DNA from: Rhodospirillaceae bacterium
GTDB lineage: Bacteria; Pseudomonadota; Alphaproteobacteria; Rhodospirillales; 2-02-FULL-58-16
Direction of reading: 5' to 3'
Length of the DNA stretch: 10,973 bases
Assembly (NCBI GenBank): GCA_030623425.1
Contig: JAUXMA010000023.1
Span: 1 to 10,973, forward strand
In this document: in pieces, positions 7,584-10,973 of the stretch
Layout: the number at the start of each line of letters is the position of its first letter
How positions within the stretch are numbered: position 1 is the first letter of the stretch
Made by a program: the position numbers and the translations under genes
The notes under the pieces: model-generated
The model's input: only the letters and a program-made list of their open reading frames with translations
Told to the model about the DNA's origin: nothing
Databases searched by the model: none

Positions 7584-8707
7584 GCCGCCCTCCTCGATAC
7601 ATCGGTTTGGCCATTTGGCAGCATCTCCAAGATCATGTCGGCGAGCCGTCCCGCCGCGTCGGGCCGGCCGCCGGCGCGGGCGGCGGCGGCGGCCTTTCGC
7701 AGAGTTGCCGGCAGGCCAAACAGGGCGTCGAGCCGTGCCGCCAAGCTCTCCGCTGTAAAGGCCTCCTCGGGCATCAGCCAACCGCCGCCGGCTTCGTCCA
7801 CGGCATGGGCGTTGCGGGTTTGGTGGTCGTCGATGGCGTGCGGATAGGGCACCAGGATAGCTGGCCGGCCGACGGCGGTGGCCTCGGCGACGGTGGAGGC
7901 GCCGGCGCGGCAGATGAGCAGATGCGCTTGGCTTAAACGTTCGGGTACGTCGCGGAAAAAGGCGGCGAGTTCGGCTTTCACACCAAGGCGCCGGTATGCG
8001 GCATTCGCCCGCTCCAGATCTTCCGGGCGGCATTGCTGGGCGATCCGCAGGCGCTCTCGCCATTCCCCGGCCAGCAGGCCGACGGCATGGGGCACCACTT
8101 CGCTGATCATCCGCGCCCCCTGGCTGCCGCCCAAGACCAAGAGGTTGATCGGCCCGCCGCCCGTCAAGGCTGGATAGGACCGCTCGCGCATGGCGGCAAT
8201 GCTCGGACGGACCGGCATGCCCGTATGGACGGTCTTGCCGTTAGCTTGGGCCGGCAGGCCAGAGGAATTCTCGAAAGACGTGGCGATGCGGGCAACCCAC
8301 AGCGCCAGCAGCCGGTTGGCCCGGCCAAGCACCGCGTTCTGTTCGTGGATGGCGGTTCGATAGCCGCCGAAAACGGCGGCCAACATGGTCGGAATCGAGG
8401 CATAGCCGCCGAAGCCGACGACGACGCCGGGAGTGAGCCTTTTCAACAGGCTCCGCGATTGCCACGTTCCGTAGGCCAGCTGAGCGCCGCTGTTCAGGCG
8501 GGCGCCCAGACCCTTGCCGGCAAGGCCGCCGGCGCGAATGCGGTGGGTCTCGATTTCCTTCAATGTCCCGCCGTAGACGCCGCCGCGTTGGTCGGTGACC
8601 AAGACCAGGCGGTCGCCGCGTGCCGCCAGTTCGGCGGCCAGGGCCTCGGCCGGAAACACATGGCCGCCGGTGCCGCCGGCAACCAACATCACCAAATGGG
8701 ACGTCAT
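7580..8707 (-). CDS. murG: MurG, lipid I GlcNAc transferase making lipid II
   Basis: MurG is a GT-B glycosyltransferase on the inner face of the membrane that adds GlcNAc from UDP-GlcNAc to lipid I. The 375-residue protein has the glycine-rich loop [10 protein letters not shown] (11-20), GFGGYASIP (98-106) and [12 protein letters not shown] (121-132). A second glycine-rich loop, GGSQGA, is at 193-198. The donor-site block [19 protein letters not shown] and [14 protein letters not shown] sits in the C-terminal half. The open frame reaches back to 8989, but that extension lies opposite ftsW and has no family resemblance. The ATG at 8707 is preceded by GGGGAGG five bases upstream and overlaps the ftsW stop as ATGA. 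Confidence 0.97.
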   Translation of the reverse strand: MTSHLVMLVAGGTGGHVFPAEALAAELAARGDRLVLVTDQRGGVYGGTLKEIETHRIRAGGLAGKGLGARLNSGAQLAYGTWQSRSLLKRLTPGVVVGFGGYASIPTMLAAVFGGYRTAIHEQNAVLGRANRLLALWVARIATSFENSSGLPAQANGKTVHTGMPVRPSIAAMRERSYPALTGGGPINLLVLGGSQGARMISEVVPHAVGLLAGEWRERLRIAQQCRPEDLERANAAYRRLGVKAELAAFFRDVPERLSQAHLLICRAGASTVAEATAVGRPAILVPYPHAIDDHQTRNAHAVDEAGGGWLMPEEAFTAESLAARLDALFGLPATLRKAAAAARAGGRPDAAGRLADMILEMLPNGQTDVSRRAA

Positions 8708-9828
8708 TCCAACCTCCCCGGTCCCGGCCTCTCGCGGGTCAGCGCCAACACCATGCCCATGCCCCAGGCCAAGGCCAGCGTCGACGAGCCGCCGTAGGAA
8801 ATGAACGGCAGGGTCATGCCCTTGGGCGGCATCAACTGCAGGGATGAAGCCATGTTGATGATCGCCTGCAAGCCAAACTGGACCAGCAAACCGGCGACGG
8901 CCAAGAGGACGAACAGGTCGTTGTCCCTGAACACGCGGGAGAACCCGCGCAACACCACGAAGGCGAAAAGCCCGACGAGGAGAAGACAAACCATCAGGCC
9001 GAACTCCTCTCCGGTAACGGCGAAAATGAAATCGGCGTGAGCTTCGGGCAGGATCTCCTTGATCCGCCCCTCGCCCGGGCCGCGGCCGAAAAGCCCGCCG
9101 TTGCGGAAAGCATCCAGCGACCGCATCACCTGATAGTTGTCGCCCGCCGAAGGGTCGAGAAAGCTGTCGACGCGAGCCTGGACGTGAGTGAAAGTGAAAT
9201 AGGCGGCGCCGACGCCACTCAAGAACAGCAAGGCCACCATCGCAACCAAGGTCAGCGGCAGACCGGCCAGGAACAACTGCGCGCCCCAGACCGCCGCGAC
9301 GACGATGCTCATGCCGACGTCCGGCTGCAAAAGCAGTAAAGAGATCACCAAAACGAACAACCCGGCGGCGATGGCGTCGCCGGGAAAATGTTCGTCCCGA
9401 CGCCGTTTAGCGAACATCCAGGCGGCGACCACGGCGAAGCCCGGCTTGATGAATTCCGAAGGCTGGATCGAAAGAACTCCCAGATGAAGCCAGCGTCTCG
9501 CTCCATTGATTTCCCCGCCGGTTATCAGAACCGCCACCATCAAAACCAAAGTGGCGGCAAAGACGACGGCGGCCAGCCGGCGAACGCCGCCCGACGTCAG
9601 CAGGGAAGTGGCGAGCATCACCGCCAACGCCAGCAAAAGAAAGAGGAACTGGCGGCGGACGAAATGGAACGTATCGAGACCCAGGCGCTCGGCCACCGGC
9701 GGCGAGGCGGCGAGGATCATCAAGGCGCCAGTCAAGGCGATGGCGACCAGGGCGGTCAGAGTCCAGCGGTCGACGGTCCACCACCAGCGGCCGATGAGGC
9801 TGGTATCGGTGCGGGGGAAAGTGCTCAT
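8704..9828 (-). CDS. ftsW: FtsW, SEDS-family septal peptidoglycan glycosyltransferase
   Basis: FtsW is a polytopic inner-membrane SEDS protein that polymerises lipid II at the septum together with the transpeptidase FtsI. The 374-residue protein has many hydrophobic segments and the family motifs NGARRWL (108-114), QPSEFIKP (122-129) and QPDVGMS (168-174). LPEAHADFIFAVTGEEFG (260-277) contains Asp266, the likely catalytic residue, and MPPKGMTLPFISYGGSS closes the family pattern at about 333-349. FtsW is preferred over RodA because of the dcw location. The ATG at 9828 lies 19 bp after the mraY stop, with GGGAGGGAA in the gap as the ribosome site. In most alphaproteobacterial dcw clusters murD would sit between these genes; here there is no room for it. 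Confidence 0.96.
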   Translation of the reverse strand: MSTFPRTDTSLIGRWWWTVDRWTLTALVAIALTGALMILAASPPVAERLGLDTFHFVRRQFLFLLLALAVMLATSLLTSGGVRRLAAVVFAATLVLMVAVLITGGEINGARRWLHLGVLSIQPSEFIKPGFAVVAAWMFAKRRRDEHFPGDAIAAGLFVLVISLLLLQPDVGMSIVVAAVWGAQLFLAGLPLTLVAMVALLFLSGVGAAYFTFTHVQARVDSFLDPSAGDNYQVMRSLDAFRNGGLFGRGPGEGRIKEILPEAHADFIFAVTGEEFGLMVCLLLVGLFAFVVLRGFSRVFRDNDLFVLLAVAGLLVQFGLQAIINMASSLQLMPPKGMTLPFISYGGSSTLALAWGMGMVLALTRERPGPGRLE

Positions 9829-9847
9829 CTTCCGGCCGTTCCCTCCC

Positions 9848-10936
9848 TCATCTCAACTTCAACGTGGACAGGCCCACCAAAGCCAGAATGGAGGCGATGA
9901 TCCAAAAACGGATGACGATGGTCGGCTCGGCCCAGCCTTTTTTTTCGAAGTGATGGTGCAGGGGCGCCATGCGGAACACCCGCTTGCCGGTGAGCTTGTA
10001 TGAGACCACCTGGACGATCACCGAGACGGTTTCGAGAACGAACAGGCCGCCGACGATGGCAAGCACCAGTTCGTGCTTGGTGATGACGCTGACGCTACCC
10101 AAGGCGACGCCCAGGGAGAGCGAGCCCGTATCGCCCATGAAAACCTTGGCCGGCGGTGCGTTGAACCACAGGAACCCCAGCCCGCCGCCGACCAAGGCGC
10201 CGCAGAAAACGGCGAGTTCGCCGCTGCCGGGGATATAGTGGAGTTGCAGGTAGTTGGAGAATACGGAGTTTCCAACCAGATAGGCGATGAGAGCGAAAAC
10301 GCCGGCGGCGATCATCACCGGCACGATGGCCAGGCCGTCAAGGCCGTCGGTGATGTTGACCGCGTTCGAAGCCCCGACCATGACCAGCACGGCGAGAACG
10401 GCGAACAACCAGCCGAGATCGATAAGCACGTTCTTGAAAAAGGGAACAGCGAGGGTGCTGCTAAACGGATCCGGCAACAGCCTCATGATCCAAAGGGCGG
10501 TGGCGGCGGCAATGGCCACTTGCAAAATCAGTTTCAGTTTGCCGGGCAAACCCCTGCTGTCCCGCCGGCTCACTTTAATATAGTCGTCTAAGAAGCCGAT
10601 GGTGCCGTAACAAATGGTTATGCCGAGAGTCGCCCAAATGTAACCGTTGGTCAGATCCGCCCATAGCAGCGTCGCCCCGCTCATCGCCAAAAGGATCAGC
10701 AATCCGCCCATGGTCGGCGTTCCTTTTTTGGAAAGCAGATGGCTTTCCGGCCCGTCTTCGCGGATGGGCTGGCCTCCGTTTTGGCGGCTTTTGAGGTGGC
10801 GAATCAGCGACGGTCCGACGACGAAGCTGATGATCAGCGCGGTGATGATGGCGCCGCCGGTGCGGAAGGTGAGATAGCGGAAGACGTTGAACAAAGCGAA
10901 CTGATCGGCCAGCGGAAAGAGAATGTGAAACAGCAT
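9848..10936 (-). CDS. mraY: MraY, phospho-MurNAc-pentapeptide translocase
   Basis: MraY transfers phospho-MurNAc-pentapeptide from UDP to undecaprenyl phosphate in the inner membrane, forming lipid I. The 362-residue length matches the family (360 in E. coli). About ten hydrophobic segments surround conserved cytoplasmic loops. These include KKGTPTMGG (70-78), the aspartate pair in GFLDDYIK (Asp117-Asp118) and [12 protein letters not shown] (191-202). [12 protein letters not shown] (265-276) carries Asp269, and the histidine motif [12 protein letters not shown] (324-335) follows. The ATG at 10936 has TAGGGAG seven bases upstream. It is the first complete gene of the window in transcription order. 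Confidence 0.98.
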   Translation of the reverse strand: MLFHILFPLADQFALFNVFRYLTFRTGGAIITALIISFVVGPSLIRHLKSRQNGGQPIREDGPESHLLSKKGTPTMGGLLILLAMSGATLLWADLTNGYIWATLGITICYGTIGFLDDYIKVSRRDSRGLPGKLKLILQVAIAAATALWIMRLLPDPFSSTLAVPFFKNVLIDLGWLFAVLAVLVMVGASNAVNITDGLDGLAIVPVMIAAGVFALIAYLVGNSVFSNYLQLHYIPGSGELAVFCGALVGGGLGFLWFNAPPAKVFMGDTGSLSLGVALGSVSVITKHELVLAIVGGLFVLETVSVIVQVVSYKLTGKRVFRMAPLHHHFEKKGWAEPTIVIRFWIIASILALVGLSTLKLR

Positions 10937-10947
10937 GCGCCGGCTCC

Positions 10948-10973
10948 CTAATCCCTGTTGACAACCCGTTGCG
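10948..10973 (-). CDS. Possible last codons of an upstream gene (murF expected)
   Basis: Upstream of mraY one minus-strand frame reads QRVVNRD and then a TAG stop at 10950-10948, 11 bp before the mraY ATG. In dcw clusters murF normally precedes mraY with such tight spacing, so this could be the MurF C-terminus. Seven codons are too few to identify a protein, and MurF C-termini are poorly conserved. The assignment rests on gene order alone, and another frame through the same bases stays open into mraY. Confidence 0.3.

Noticed and set aside
7584..8063. N-terminal extension of murC by 160 residues into murG
   Set aside because: It is the overlapping frame of murG. MurC family similarity starts at the ATG at 7583, with a ribosome site just before it.
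8708..8989. N-terminal extension of murG by 94 residues
   Set aside because: It lies entirely within ftsW in another frame and is Arg/Gly-rich without family similarity. MurG homology begins at [16 protein letters not shown], which has its own strong ribosome site.
1..10973. Mobile elements, CRISPR arrays, tRNA or rRNA genes, or a novel defence or biosynthetic system
   Set aside because: No terminal inverted repeats, transposase motifs, spaced direct repeats or RNA-gene folds were seen. The window is filled almost end to end by conserved dcw genes on one strand.

Overview
The window is a gene-dense, GC-rich stretch of the division and cell wall (dcw) cluster from what is most likely an alphaproteobacterium. 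The evidence is the gene order mraY-ftsW-murG-murC-murB-ddl-ftsQ-ftsA-ftsZ followed by lpxC, a long-linker FtsZ ending in [11 protein letters not shown], and a short MurB. A Rhodospirillales-like member fits the FtsZ linker, but the sequence does not settle the order or genus. Every supported gene is on the minus strand, so transcription runs from high to low coordinates.

Layout in transcription order: a possible last few codons of an upstream gene (murF expected, 10948-10973); mraY (9848-10936); ftsW (8704-9828); murG (7580-8707); murC (6153-7583); murB (5215-6156); ddl (4316-5218); ftsQ (3471-4328); ftsA (2166-3431); a 167-bp leader; ftsZ (304-1998); a strong intrinsic terminator (209-253); an AT-rich inter-operon region with a short tandem repeat; and the first 32 codons of lpxC (1-98), truncated by the window edge. 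From ftsW to ddl each stop codon overlaps the next start as ATGA, which points to one translationally coupled message. Looser spacing before ftsA and ftsZ suggests extra control there.

The genes form one pathway. MraY makes lipid I and MurG converts it to lipid II. MurC and MurB act earlier, on the cytoplasmic UDP-MurNAc precursor, and Ddl supplies D-Ala-D-Ala. FtsW polymerises lipid II at the septum. FtsQ, FtsA and FtsZ form and anchor the divisome. LpxC is the committed step of lipid A synthesis, so its presence implies a Gram-negative outer membrane.

I found no novel system: this is a conserved housekeeping region. The points worth a second look are the absence of murD from its usual place between mraY and ftsW, the chain of ATGA junctions, a motif-bearing FtsZ linker of about 220 residues, the terminator separating ftsZ from lpxC, and a tandem repeat in the lpxC leader.
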